NCBI GenBank assembly: GCA_020024265.1
Contig: JAHHTW010000009.1
Coordinates: 1 to 64,000, forward strand
Reading direction: 5' to 3'
DNA from: Anaerotignum sp.
GTDB taxonomy: Bacteria > Bacillota > Clostridia > Lachnospirales > Anaerotignaceae
Length of the DNA stretch: 64,000 nucleotides
The notes below the pieces were generated by a model. It was not told the origin of the DNA. It ran no database searches and saw only the letters and a program-made list of their open reading frames with translations. This document shows, in pieces, positions 35,804 to 44,960 of the stretch; position 1 is the first letter of the stretch; every line of letters starts with the position of its first letter. Position numbers and translations under genes: made by a program.

Positions 35804-35825
35804 AAAGAAATTCCTCCTTTGTTAT

Positions 35826-36686
35826 TCAATTTTCCATGTTGGAATCAGGTGGTATCAGGTTCTGTTCTTTTTGGTAGCGAACAATCAACTGTATGAACAG
35901 TATGATGGTTGGCAGTACCATCAAAAGGGAGGCATAGAATATGGTGTCTTGTATCAATGGGGTATCCCATGTCGGTGGCAGTGTGGAAAGAAAATTGTTT
36001 AAGATATGCATCACTATCACAATCTTGAGATCACGTGTTTTTGCATAAATGAGTCCCAAACCCAGACCAAGAATGGCAGTGTATACCACTTGTACAGGTT
36101 CTTGATGCCACAAGCCAAAGAGTACCGCAGAAACAATAATTGGAAAATATCCTGTTTTTATATTTTCTAAATAATGGAAAACAATGCCACGAAACAATAG
36201 TTCCTCCACAATCGGACCAATCAATACAACGGACAGAAATACCCATAAATAAGATTCGTTTGCGATATAGCTCCAAGATTCCTCAAAGCTTTGCAGGCTT
36301 TCTGAAATGATGGGGGCAGAGCCCAAAAAAGATTCCGCAATGATGAACCATATGATAGAAAAACCGCCAAATCCCAATACCCATATGATGATTTTTGGTA
36401 CAATGTTTGCTTCCTGGCTACCTATGGTACATGTATTGGTTTGCTTTTTTTGTCGCCATATATGATAGAGCCATAATATAAAAATCACAAGCAATACGCT
36501 GCAAGCGATGCTGTCGATCATAGAATAATGGTTCCAAAGTTCATCGTTTGGGAAAACAAATTGAAAGCCAAAGAGAAACAAAATGCTGATGCCGTTATAA
36601 ATCCAGATGGCAAGCAAAGCAAATAAGGCGCTTGTATATTTTTGACCGATTTTCATTGTGTTCCCAGTTTCTGTGTTTTTGCCCAT
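35826..36686 (-). CDS. CPBP family intramembrane glutamic endopeptidase
   Basis: This 286-residue protein has about eight hydrophobic segments and the CAAX/CPBP (Abi) motifs GPIVEELLFRGIVF (EEXXXR), FGLWHQ and VMHILNNF. The family includes proteases that act on prenylated proteins or on peptides such as bacteriocins. AAGGAGGCG precedes the ATG at 36686. It lies 22 bases upstream of the TlpA-like gene on the same strand and may head the same transcript. No substrate peptide gene was found nearby. Confidence 0.88.
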   Translation of the reverse strand: MGKNTETGNTMKIGQKYTSALFALLAIWIYNGISILFLFGFQFVFPNDELWNHYSMIDSIACSVLLVIFILWLYHIWRQKKQTNTCTIGSQEANIVPKIIIWVLGFGGFSIIWFIIAESFLGSAPIISESLQSFEESWSYIANESYLWVFLSVVLIGPIVEELLFRGIVFHYLENIKTGYFPIIVSAVLFGLWHQEPVQVVYTAILGLGLGLIYAKTRDLKIVIVMHILNNFLSTLPPTWDTPLIQDTIFYASLLMVLPTIILFIQLIVRYQKEQNLIPPDSNMEN

Positions 36687-37297
36687 GGGTAAATCGCCTC
36701 CTTGTGTGTTTGTCTGTTTAGGAATACAGACTGCTTTTGGGTGTTGTTCTGTCTGTTTGTAATGCATACGTAGCTGTGTGTGCGTCTGTGTGAATCACAA
36801 TCCAGATAGAATATAGCACAGGCATAGGGGGGCTTTGCTCTGGCGTTTTTTTATTTTATCATATTTTATGTACAGAGGATAGAGTCTATATTTTACAGAT
36901 GTTACACACAAAAAACACAAAAGCTGTTCTGCTTGTCATGTAAAAATCGTTTGTGTATCGACATGATATAGAAAAATTATATAAAAAAGTATTATTTTTT
37001 GATTTTCAATTATTGGTTTTTGATGTAAAATAAATGCTGAAGCAAAATTTTGGCTACATTGGCATGGGAATGGGTTTGACAAAATCACAAAAGGAAAAAT
37101 GGAAAAATCTGTTTGCCCAATATGCCGCTTCGAGAAAACAAAATGAGAGATGGTACATTTGCAACATGGTGTGTTTTTCATACGCCATTGATGTAATGTA
37201 TGGCATAAACCATACAAAAAGAACACAGCAGATAACGGTAGATATATGAAGCTTTGCAGAGAATGATTGGACTACACATGATCAGAAAGGATGTCAG
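36687..37297. other. Intergenic region between CPBP and GGDEF-EAL genes, divergent
   Basis: About 610 AT-rich bases should hold two divergent promoters, but none is convincing. A 71-codon frame at 37034-37249 lacks a ribosome site and is not called. No c-di-GMP riboswitch core (types I or II) was recognised upstream of the GGDEF-EAL gene. Confidence 0.4.
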
Positions 37298-37324
37298 ATG
37301 ATGAAAAAGAGGATGTATGATTGA
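37298..37324 (+). CDS. Short upstream open frame (8 codons) before the GGDEF-EAL gene
   Basis: AGAAAGGATG precedes ATGATG, and the frame reads MMKKRMYD before TGA. The ATG of the following large gene comes only 6 bases after this stop, and that gene has no good ribosome site of its own, so the mini-frame may couple translation. It may equally be fortuitous. Confidence 0.3.
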   Translation: MMKKRMYD

Positions 37325-37330
37325 ATAAAA

Positions 37331-40300
37331 ATGACATACCGACAATTATACTCCAAAGAAGCAGATACCGTACGAAAGGGGATGCTTTTTCGTGCAATAC
37401 AGACGCTGCCATATGTGCAGGAATCAAGAAAGGGGCAGAAGGAGATGCAGCGCCAAAAGAAAAAACAGCGTTCTATTTTTTATACAATTCAAAAACCCTT
37501 GATCTGTTTATTATTGATTGAATGTTTGTTTATTATCGGAGTTCCCATTTTTAGTGGTGTATTTAAGGAACTCAATCGTAACAAGGAAGATATTTTTGAT
37601 CAACAAGTAGAAAACAGAAAAATTAGCTTAGAAACAACCATGAATGCCGTATGGGCAGATTTGCGACAATTGTCTGCTACAATCAATCGTTCAGCAAATG
37701 ACATGATGCAGAAGGAGCAAATCACAATGCAGGAATTGCAAAATCATCCGGAAAAATGCAATGAATTGCTTTTGGACATTTCTGATGATATGATTACAGA
37801 GCTTTATTTGAAGCGTGTCAATGGGATTTATGTGATGCTCAATACAGAGGATTTGCAAGAAAAAAAGAATGCTGGTAAGGTGTTTAGCCGTAGGGGACTG
37901 CATATTTTTGATACGAATCCTTCTATTACGCCATCAGAGCGCAAATCGGATTTATTTTTGTGCCATGCGTCCACTGCTCTGGTCAGAAACCTGAATATGG
38001 CAGTAGATGCAAACTGGAAGCCCAGTTATATTTTCGACCCGAAGCATCATACCACAGATTATGATTTTCTCTATCTTCCTTTTCAAACGGCATATTATGC
38101 AAAAAAGACAGAAAACCCAAAGGAATTTGGATATTGGTTTTTTGACCGCTCCAAATGGAGTGAAACCGGTGAAAGCAGATTGACATATTCCCAGCCTCTG
38201 ATACTGGAGGATGGTACGGTATATGGTGTTTTGGGAATAGAAGTCACAAATGATTATCTTTATACATTGCTGCCACATCAGGAATTGACACTGGAAGATG
38301 GTATTGGCACCTATGCTCTGGTGAATATGGAACAGGAAGAGAACAAAACCTATTTGAAACAAGTGGTCAAAGATCCAACGGTACCACAGCATGAATTTTT
38401 GATGCCAGATGCAAAGATTCTCCCCATGCGAAGCAGGATCAATAGCTATGAGCTGCAAGCAAATGAGAAAACATACTATATTACCACACATCCTTTGCTG
38501 CTTTATGGCAGTCGCAATTATGTGGATTCGCCGCAATGGATGCTCATTGGCATGGTAGATGAAAGTCATTTGTATCAGTTTTCAAAGTATATTGCTTATA
38601 TCGTTGGTATGGGTGTCATATTGCTGATGATATCCGGTGTGACGGGGAATGTTTTGGTTTCCAGACGGCTATCCTTACCCATACGAAAGCTTTCTAATCA
38701 AGTATATGATGCACAAAAGCAGGGCTTGGGTGTACCAAATTTATCAGAAACCGGTATTGTAGAGATTGACCATTTTTCCAATGCCATTATGAGATTGAGC
38801 CAAGAAGTGACGCAAACGTCTGCACGGTTCTTGCGTATTATAGAAATGGCAACCGGAGAAATTGCAGGATTTGAAATTCGGAAAAATGATACCATATTTA
38901 TTACAGTCAATTTCTTTTCGTTGTTGAATATTCAGATGCAGCAGGAACATCCCATTACATTATCGGAATTCCAAAGCTGCATGAGTCAGCTCAAAAAAAC
39001 AGTGCCATATACGGAAAGACCGGATGGTAGTATGGTATATGAGATTGAAACCGATACGCAACAAAAGCGGTATGTCCGTATCAGCGTAAAGCAGTGGGAA
39101 GGAATCACCACAGGGCTTGCAGAGGATATTACAGCATTGGTTGTGGAAAAGCAAATGATTGAATATGATCGTGACTATGATTTGCTGACAGGACTTTTGA
39201 ATCGTCGTGCGTTTTATAGAGAAGTGGAAAAAATATTCCATGAAAAAGAAATGGATGGTTATGGTGCGGTTTTGATGATGGACTTGGACAACTTAAAGAA
39301 AATGAATGATCATTTTGGACATGAGTGGGGCGACCGTTATTTACAGCAAGGTGCATTTGGTTTGGCATCTGCTGCTCCTTCCAATTCCATATTGGCACGA
39401 TTGGGCGGAGATGAATTTGCGATTGTATTTTACGGATATCAGAATCAGGAGGCGGCATATGACGCAGTGCAGGTATTCCAAAAGCAGGCGTGGAACAGCA
39501 GTTTTCTGGCACCGAATGGTGAAATGTATCCGGTGCAGATCTCTGCCGGATTGGCGTTGTATCCCAAAGACAGCAGAGATTTCCATGAACTGATGAAATT
39601 TGCTGATTTTGCATTGTATCAGGTCAAACGCACGCATAAGGGTGTTTTGGGGATATTTGATGTTGCGGTATATATTCAGGAGAATCTCATGGCACAAAGT
39701 CGTATGGAATTACAAAAAATATTGGATGAAGAATTGATAGCCTACTATTTCCAGCCGATATTCAGTGCAAAGGATGGAGAGGTATATGCCTATGAAGCAT
39801 TGATGCGTGTGGATACGCCAAACATACATACACCCGATCAACTTTTGGATTTGGCACAGCAAGAGTATAAGCTCAGAGAGATTGAACGTTTGACAATGCT
39901 CAAATCCACAGAAGCATATAACAAATTGCTGAAGGAAAATCTGGTAAATCCTAAGGCATATTTGTTCATCAATTCCATTGGAAACCAATGGATTGGGGAA
40001 GAGGAACAAAGGTTTATACAAACAACCTATCCGTCTTTGGCTCCAAGGATTGTTGCTGAGATTACAGAAATTACGGATATTGATTCTCAGGCATTGGCAA
40101 AGAAACGGAAAATGCGTTGCTTCTCAGGCTTGTTTGCGTTAGATGATTATGCGGTTGGATATAATAAAGAAGGGAATCTTTTGGATGTTGCACCGAATTT
40201 TGTCAAGCTGGATTTGGGTATGGTGCGAGGAATTGATACCGATGGAAATAAGCAGCAGATGGTATCAAATTTGGTAAGATATGCACATCAGCGAGATATG

Positions 40301-40480
40301 TTGATTATTGCAGAAGGGTTGGAAAGCGCAGGAGAAATTCAAAAATGCTTGGAATTGCATGTAGATCTTTTGCAGGGCTTTGCATTGGCAATTCCCAAGG
40401 CGGTGCCGGATCAGATTTCAAAGGAAGCCAAGCAGGTACTGCAAACATTCTGGAACACGAGAAAGGATGAAACAATATGA
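37331..40480 (+). CDS. Membrane sensor GGDEF-EAL protein (c-di-GMP synthase/phosphodiesterase)
   Basis: This 1049-residue protein has a first transmembrane helix (about 55-77), an extracytoplasmic domain of roughly 340 residues with Cache-like features, a second helix (about 418-442) and a HAMP-like linker. A region of about 170 residues precedes an intact GGDEF motif (692-696). An intact EAL motif (822-824) follows with its metal and catalytic pattern (EITE, DDYAVGY, VKLD, AEGLES, LLQGF). Both activities are thus possible. No RxxD inhibitory site stands before GGDEF. The start is uncertain; later ATG codons at 37382 and 37445 lie against purine-rich runs. It overlaps the next gene by four bases. 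Confidence 0.9.
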   Translation: MTYRQLYSKEADTVRKGMLFRAIQTLPYVQESRKGQKEMQRQKKKQRSIFYTIQKPLICLLLIECLFIIGVPIFSGVFKELNRNKEDIFDQQVENRKISLETTMNAVWADLRQLSATINRSANDMMQKEQITMQELQNHPEKCNELLLDISDDMITELYLKRVNGIYVMLNTEDLQEKKNAGKVFSRRGLHIFDTNPSITPSERKSDLFLCHASTALVRNLNMAVDANWKPSYIFDPKHHTTDYDFLYLPFQTAYYAKKTENPKEFGYWFFDRSKWSETGESRLTYSQPLILEDGTVYGVLGIEVTNDYLYTLLPHQELTLEDGIGTYALVNMEQEENKTYLKQVVKDPTVPQHEFLMPDAKILPMRSRINSYELQANEKTYYITTHPLLLYGSRNYVDSPQWMLIGMVDESHLYQFSKYIAYIVGMGVILLMISGVTGNVLVSRRLSLPIRKLSNQVYDAQKQGLGVPNLSETGIVEIDHFSNAIMRLSQEVTQTSARFLRIIEMATGEIAGFEIRKNDTIFITVNFFSLLNIQMQQEHPITLSEFQSCMSQLKKTVPYTERPDGSMVYEIETDTQQKRYVRISVKQWEGITTGLAEDITALVVEKQMIEYDRDYDLLTGLLNRRAFYREVEKIFHEKEMDGYGAVLMMDLDNLKKMNDHFGHEWGDRYLQQGAFGLASAAPSNSILARLGGDEFAIVFYGYQNQEAAYDAVQVFQKQAWNSSFLAPNGEMYPVQISAGLALYPKDSRDFHELMKFADFALYQVKRTHKGVLGIFDVAVYIQENLMAQSRMELQKILDEELIAYYFQPIFSAKDGEVYAYEALMRVDTPNIHTPDQLLDLAQQEYKLREIERLTMLKSTEAYNKLLKENLVNPKAYLFINSIGNQWIGEEEQRFIQTTYPSLAPRIVAEITEITDIDSQALAKKRKMRCFSGLFALDDYAVGYNKEGNLLDVAPNFVKLDLGMVRGIDTDGNKQQMVSNLVRYAHQRDMLIIAEGLESAGEIQKCLELHVDLLQGFALAIPKAVPDQISKEAKQVLQTFWNTRKDETI

Positions 40481-41022
40481 AAAAATTACTGGTTGTCATT
40501 GATATGCAAAATGATTTTATTGATGGAGCTTTGGGTACAGAGGAAGCGCAGGCAATCGTAGAACCGGTTTTGCAAAAAATCAAACAATATCCAAAGGATT
40601 GTATTTATGCAACAAGAGATACACACGGTACAGATTATCTGGATACACAGGAAGGCAAATTTCTACCTGTAGTGCATTGTGTGGAAAATACAAAGGGCTG
40701 GGAGTTTCCCGATGCAATTGATGCAGCATTGGATGGAGCGGTTGTCATCCAAAAATCAACATTTGGATCTTCTGCACTGGCGGATATGCTGTATTTTGAA
40801 ACCATAGGGCAAGATGAAGTGGAGATTGAGTTGGTTGGACTCTGCACAGATATTTGTGTGGTATCCAATGCTATGTTGATTAAAGAAAAACTGCCGGAAG
40901 TAAAATTGATTGTAGATGCATCCTGCTGTGCGGGTGTGACACCAAAAAGCCATGCAGCTGCACTCACAACAATGAAGATGTGCCAATGTGTGATTCGTGG
41001 AGGTGAAGGTTATGAGAGATGA
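40477..41022 (+). CDS. Isochorismatase/nicotinamidase-family cysteine hydrolase
   Basis: The 181-residue protein has the fold's catalytic features: the Asp in VVIDMQNDFIDG, a central Lys (VIQKSTFGSS) and the nucleophile Cys in GLCTDICVVSNA. The metal-site pattern seen in nicotinamidases is only partly recognisable (TRDTHG), so nicotinamidase (PncA) is possible but not proved. Its ATG overlaps the stop of the GGDEF-EAL gene (ATGA) and its end overlaps the M29 peptidase start by 11 bases, so the three genes are coupled. Confidence 0.88.
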   Translation: MKKLLVVIDMQNDFIDGALGTEEAQAIVEPVLQKIKQYPKDCIYATRDTHGTDYLDTQEGKFLPVVHCVENTKGWEFPDAIDAALDGAVVIQKSTFGSSALADMLYFETIGQDEVEIELVGLCTDICVVSNAMLIKEKLPEVKLIVDASCCAGVTPKSHAAALTTMKMCQCVIRGGEGYER

Positions 41023-42130
41023 GCGTTTGGAAAAACTGGCAGATGTGTTGGTTCATTACGCAGTCGCAGTCAAAGCGGGGGATAAGGTTGCAATTTCCGC
41101 TGAGGACTGTGCGATTCCCTTTATCAAGGCAGTGGCAAGAGCCGCACAAAAGCAAGGGGGTCTGGTAGAATATTATGTGGATATTCCGGATGTGGATGCG
41201 GAAATCGTAAAAAACGGTACAAAACAGCAGTATGCAAGAGCCAATAAACGATTTGGCGATTGTGCAGCTTCGGATGTTTGGATCAGTGCATGGGGCAGCG
41301 AAAATACAAAAACAATGCAGTCCATACCTGCCGAACGCTTGAAGGAACGCAGATTGGCAAATGCAGAAAACAGAAAGCTGTATTCTGATCGCATGGGCAG
41401 CGGTGCATTGCGTTGGTGCGGTACACAGTTTCCGACAAATGGAGATGCACAGAATGCGGGGATGAGTTTGGAAGAATATGAAGACTTTGTATATCAGGCA
41501 GGTTATTTATATGAGGCAGACCCTGTAAAGAAGTGGAAAGAGATGGAAGCGGAACAGGAAAAGTGGGTAAAGTATCTCAATCAGAAAAAAGAGCTTCATA
41601 TATTATCCGAGAATACAGATATTACAGTACGTATTGAAGGCAGAAAATGGATCAACTGCTGTGGAAAGGAGAATTTTCCGGATGGTGAAATTTTTACTTC
41701 TCCAATAGAAGATGGAGTTGATGGGTATATTACATTTTCTTATCCCTCTATCATCAATGGGCATGAGTTTGAGCAGGTAAAGCTTACAGTCAGCAAGGGG
41801 CGAATTGTGGAAGCAACTTGTAGGGATGCGGAAAAAGAGAAGGATTTGCTTTCTTATATTGATACAGATGCAGGCTCTCGTTATTTTGGAGAGGTTGCGA
41901 TTGGAACCAATTATGGCATACAAAGGCATACAAAAAATATATTGTTTGATGAAAAAATTGGTGGTTCGATGCATATGGCAATTGGTGAGGGCTTCCAAGA
42001 AGCGGGCGGCAAAAATACTTCTGCCATTCATTGGGATATGATCAATGATATGAAAAAATGTGGAAAAATTTATGCGGATGGCGAGTTGTTTTATGAGAAT
42101 GGGAAGTTTCGCAATGAAATATTGTCATAA
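41012..42130 (+). CDS. M29 family aminopeptidase
   Basis: The 372-residue metallopeptidase resembles AmpS/PepS-type thermophilic aminopeptidases. The metal-binding pattern is visible in FPDGEIFTSPIED, in the HTKNILFDEKIGGSMHMAIG segment and in SAIHWDMI. The ATG at 41012 follows GGAGGTGAAGG inside the upstream gene. The enzyme cleaves N-terminal residues from peptides in the cytoplasm. It ends the transcript of the GGDEF-EAL gene, and a terminator follows about 80 bases later. Confidence 0.92.
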   Translation: MRDERLEKLADVLVHYAVAVKAGDKVAISAEDCAIPFIKAVARAAQKQGGLVEYYVDIPDVDAEIVKNGTKQQYARANKRFGDCAASDVWISAWGSENTKTMQSIPAERLKERRLANAENRKLYSDRMGSGALRWCGTQFPTNGDAQNAGMSLEEYEDFVYQAGYLYEADPVKKWKEMEAEQEKWVKYLNQKKELHILSENTDITVRIEGRKWINCCGKENFPDGEIFTSPIEDGVDGYITFSYPSIINGHEFEQVKLTVSKGRIVEATCRDAEKEKDLLSYIDTDAGSRYFGEVAIGTNYGIQRHTKNILFDEKIGGSMHMAIGEGFQEAGGKNTSAIHWDMINDMKKCGKIYADGELFYENGKFRNEILS

Positions 42131-42209
42131 TACACAGCTTGCGTTATATCATAAAAAATGAGTGTGGTGCGCTGCCGACAGTTTTGGATTTGTTCAGGCA
42201 CAGATACAG

Positions 42210-42246
42210 AAAAAGCAGGGAACTTTTGTGTTCTTTGCTTTTTTTG
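42210..42246 (+). terminator. Terminator of the GGDEF-EAL operon
   Basis: AAAAAGCAGGGAAC and GTTCTTTGCTTTTTTT form a hairpin with a six-base loop and one imperfect pair, ending in a T tract. Confidence 0.65.
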
Positions 42247-42457
42247 TAAAATAAATGGATTTAATTTTTTTAATATTGGCATCATATCTCAGAAGAACAA
42301 TGCCGTTTTTTTGCAATATGTCATAGTGTTTTACGAAGTACTGCAATTGGCTGCCATAAAATCATGTGAAAAGTACCAAAGAATGGTTGAAATCGCAGAC
42401 GATCAACATACAGTAAGCCTGAAGAGATCTCCGCTTTGTGGGATTTTGTCACATAAA
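42247..42457. other. Remainder of the gap before the GNAT gene
   Basis: The gap between 42131 and 42592 is 462 bases. Between its terminator and the Fur-like site, about 210 AT-rich bases show no gene or clear signal. Confidence 0.4.
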
Positions 42458-42472
42458 GAATAATAATTATCA
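42458..42472. promoter_or_regulatory. Fur-like box upstream of the GNAT gene
   Basis: GAATAATAATTATCA matches 12 of 14 defined positions of the 7-1-7 Fur motif (TGATAAT-n-ATTATCA), with the right half perfect. It lies one base from the -35 box of the GNAT promoter, where bound Fur would block polymerase. Match to PerR is weaker (11 of 14). Confidence 0.5.
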
Positions 42473-42473
42473 T

Positions 42474-42502
42474 TTGACTTTTTTTGTTGATTGGGTTAAA
42501 AT
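42474..42502 (+). promoter_or_regulatory. Sigma-A-type promoter of the GNAT-DUF2156 pair
   Basis: TTGACT (42474-42479) and TAAAAT (42497-42502) are 17 bases apart, giving a leader of about 83 bases. Confidence 0.7.
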
Positions 42503-42592
42503 ACCCTTAAAGACTATGATTTCATGCGATCATACAAATGAAAAAATAATATGTCTGAATGACCAAAAGGGGGATGCAAAGGAGGATTCTGT

Positions 42593-43690
42593 ATGGAGCT
42601 GCTCAGAATTGCAAAACAAGAGGATATACCAAATTTCTATCAATTATGGAAGCTCTGCTTTGGTGACAGCGATGACTTTTGCGATTGGTTTTTTCGCAAT
42701 CGCTTTGCACCGGAGTATTCTGTTTGCTTACAAAATGCAGATGGTTTTGCCTCTTGTATGCAAGCATTTCCCTATATGGTATGGATACGTGGCAAAAAAA
42801 TACCGGGGGCAATGATGTGCGGTGTTTGCACACACCCAAAAGAGCGTAAAAAAGGATATATGGGAAAGGTTTTTTCCTATGATATGCAGGTACTGCATCA
42901 AAAGGGTATAGCGGTTGCGGTACATACACCGGCAGTTTTGCCAAGCTATTTTTCCTTTGGGCATTATCCTGTGGCAGATGCTCGTTATTTGACGGCACAA
43001 GCCATTCCCAAAGGATTCCGGAAACGGGAGCATAGCATATTATTGGAAGGAACAGGTTATAAAAAGGCTTATGCCTGCTATGAAAGCCATGCCTCGAAAT
43101 ACAGTGGTATGATTTGTCGTACAGAAGCAGATTTTGTACGAAAAATGGAAGATTATGCAGCAGATGGCGGTAGGTGTATGGCAGATTCTCAACAGGTACA
43201 GGCATATGTTTGCTATTATCAAACCGAAGAAGCGCTCACCTGCGTAGAGGCTGTAGGTGAAGAAACAGCTTTGCAAGAGGTGTTGGAAGGATTGTTTGCA
43301 GAAGCGGCAGGATTGTCGCTTTCTGTAAAATTGCCGCCAAAAAGCAGATTGACATTTCCTTTTGCACAATCAGAAGTGAAACAAAAGGGTGTTATGGGAC
43401 TTGTGAATATTGCTTTGCTTTTGCAAAAATTGGGATTGGATGCAAAGGCGACTTTTATGGTGACGGATTCTGTCATAGAACAAAACAATGGATGTTTTAC
43501 ATTGAATGGAAGCATCAGCAGCAATCCGCCGGCTTTTGCGATTCCAAGCGGCAGACTGCTTCCGGTTTTGGTGGGGTATCAAACACTGGAAGAACAAAAG
43601 GAATGGATTACCATATACGATATGGATGGATTTTTGGAAATTCAGAACAAACTACCACGAATGGATTGTTATATTATTGATGAGTATTGA
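42593..43690 (+). CDS. GNAT family N-acetyltransferase, Eis-like
   Basis: The 365-residue protein has an N-terminal GNAT domain with the acetyl-CoA loop region VCTHPKERKKGYMGKVFSYDM, and a long C-terminal part that suggests the Eis-type two-lobed architecture. Mycobacterial Eis acetylates aminoglycosides, but clostridial relatives have no known substrate. AAAGGAGG provides the ribosome site. The DUF2156 gene, which also has a GNAT-like fold, follows closely, so the two may modify related targets. A candidate Fur box overlaps the promoter. Confidence 0.82.
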   Translation: MELLRIAKQEDIPNFYQLWKLCFGDSDDFCDWFFRNRFAPEYSVCLQNADGFASCMQAFPYMVWIRGKKIPGAMMCGVCTHPKERKKGYMGKVFSYDMQVLHQKGIAVAVHTPAVLPSYFSFGHYPVADARYLTAQAIPKGFRKREHSILLEGTGYKKAYACYESHASKYSGMICRTEADFVRKMEDYAADGGRCMADSQQVQAYVCYYQTEEALTCVEAVGEETALQEVLEGLFAEAAGLSLSVKLPPKSRLTFPFAQSEVKQKGVMGLVNIALLLQKLGLDAKATFMVTDSVIEQNNGCFTLNGSISSNPPAFAIPSGRLLPVLVGYQTLEEQKEWITIYDMDGFLEIQNKLPRMDCYIIDEY

Positions 43691-43743
43691 GTAAGAGCAG
43701 GTGTATATGTCGTATGGCTGCTCAAATGATGGAGGAAAATATT

Positions 43744-44742
43744 ATGCCGATGATGTGTTTGGACGAAGAAAGGTCGATAGAGAGTGAAGAAAATCAAAAG
43801 GAATTGGTGTTTCATCCAATTACTTTAGAAGCAAAGGAATTGATTGAAAGCTATACTGTGCCATGGCAGATGGATTGCTCCGATTTGTCGTTTGCCAATT
43901 TGTTTATTTGGGGTACAGAAGGAAAAATGCAGTATGCAGAAAAAAATCAAGTATTGTATATCAAGTTGGACTTTGAGGGAGTTCCCATGTTTTTCTGGGC
44001 GCCGATTCCCAAGAAAGGCATTGCTGTGGATTATCGTAAGGCAATTGATGAGGCAGTTGCATACATGCATCAGGAGGGCGTAGAACCCACATTCCGTTCT
44101 GTATGGACAACATTTCGTGATATGATGTTACAGGCATATCCAAAGATGTTTGTTATGCCTACAGATATTGCATGGGATTATGTATATGAACAGGAAGCGC
44201 TGGCAACACTTCGTGGTAAAAAACTGCATGGCAAGCGTAACCATATCAATAAATTCTTGGCGGCATATCCGGACTATGAATACAAAAAGCTGGATGAAAG
44301 CAATGTTGCGGATTGCATTGCACTTTATGATAAATGGATTTCTGAAAAAGAACCGTCCAAAGAGCTGGAAGATGAACGCAAATCCGTGCTGTTGGCATTG
44401 CAGAATATGAAAGCCTTGGGTTTAACCGGTGGTGCTATTTATGTGAATGGCAAGTTGGGGGCATTTACGGTAGGCGAGCGTATTCGGGAGGATGTACAGC
44501 TGGTGCATATCGAAAAGGCGGATACAGATATTGATGGACTGTATCCTATGATCAATCAGCAGTATGTGTTGCATGAGTGTACGGATGTTTTGTATATCAA
44601 CCGTGAGGAAGATATGGGGCATGCTGGCATGCGCAAGGCAAAACGATCTTATCAACCATGCTATATGGTGGAAAAATATCTGTTGAGTCTAAGAGATCTT
44701 TCACAAGATCCAAATATTTGGGGAATAAAAGAAGAAGAATAA
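43744..44742 (+). CDS. DUF2156 (LPG synthetase C-terminal-like) protein
   Basis: The 332-residue soluble protein resembles the acyltransferase-like domain of phosphatidylglycerol lysyltransferase, without its membrane part. Visible features are PWQMDCSDLSFANLFIWG, the basic GKKLHGKRNHINKF motif and LYINREEDMGHAGMRKAKRSYQP. GGAGGAAAATATT before the ATG at 43744 sets the start; a longer frame from a TTG at 43687 is less likely. It follows the GNAT gene in the same transcript. Stand-alone DUF2156 proteins have no settled function. Confidence 0.85.
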   Translation: MPMMCLDEERSIESEENQKELVFHPITLEAKELIESYTVPWQMDCSDLSFANLFIWGTEGKMQYAEKNQVLYIKLDFEGVPMFFWAPIPKKGIAVDYRKAIDEAVAYMHQEGVEPTFRSVWTTFRDMMLQAYPKMFVMPTDIAWDYVYEQEALATLRGKKLHGKRNHINKFLAAYPDYEYKKLDESNVADCIALYDKWISEKEPSKELEDERKSVLLALQNMKALGLTGGAIYVNGKLGAFTVGERIREDVQLVHIEKADTDIDGLYPMINQQYVLHECTDVLYINREEDMGHAGMRKAKRSYQPCYMVEKYLLSLRDLSQDPNIWGIKEEE

Positions 44743-44763
44743 TGTAATTTGTTAAGATTTTGT

Positions 44764-44799
44764 GCAGTGTGTTTCTCAAAAGAAACATGCTGCTTTTTT
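44764..44799 (+). terminator. Terminator of the GNAT-DUF2156 pair
   Basis: GCAG-tg-TGTTTC pairs with GAAACA-tg-CTGC across a six-base loop, followed by TTTTTTG. Confidence 0.75.
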
Positions 44800-44883
44800 G
44801 TTGCAATATTTATGCAAAGCATGATATATGCGGCATATATGCAATGTTTCTATGATATATGAAAAAATGTTTTTACAAAATCC

Positions 44884-44912
44884 TTGACAAGAAAGCAAAG
44901 AATTTGTATAAT
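44884..44912 (+). promoter_or_regulatory. Perfect consensus sigma-A promoter of the NlpC/P60 gene
   Basis: TTGACA (44884-44889), 17 bases, TATAAT (44907-44912). This is the only promoter in the window with both hexamers exactly consensus, indicating strong expression. Confidence 0.9.
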
Positions 44913-44960
44913 TATCTTAATAATTTTGTAATAATTCGAAAGCTTGGAGGATACTATATT

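Noticed and set aside
37034..37249. 71-codon frame upstream of the GGDEF-EAL gene
   Set aside because: There is no ribosome site and the sequence is AT-rich intergenic in character.
36687..37330. c-di-GMP riboswitch upstream of the GGDEF-EAL gene
   Set aside because: Looked for because of the gene product, but neither the type I nor the type II core sequence is present.
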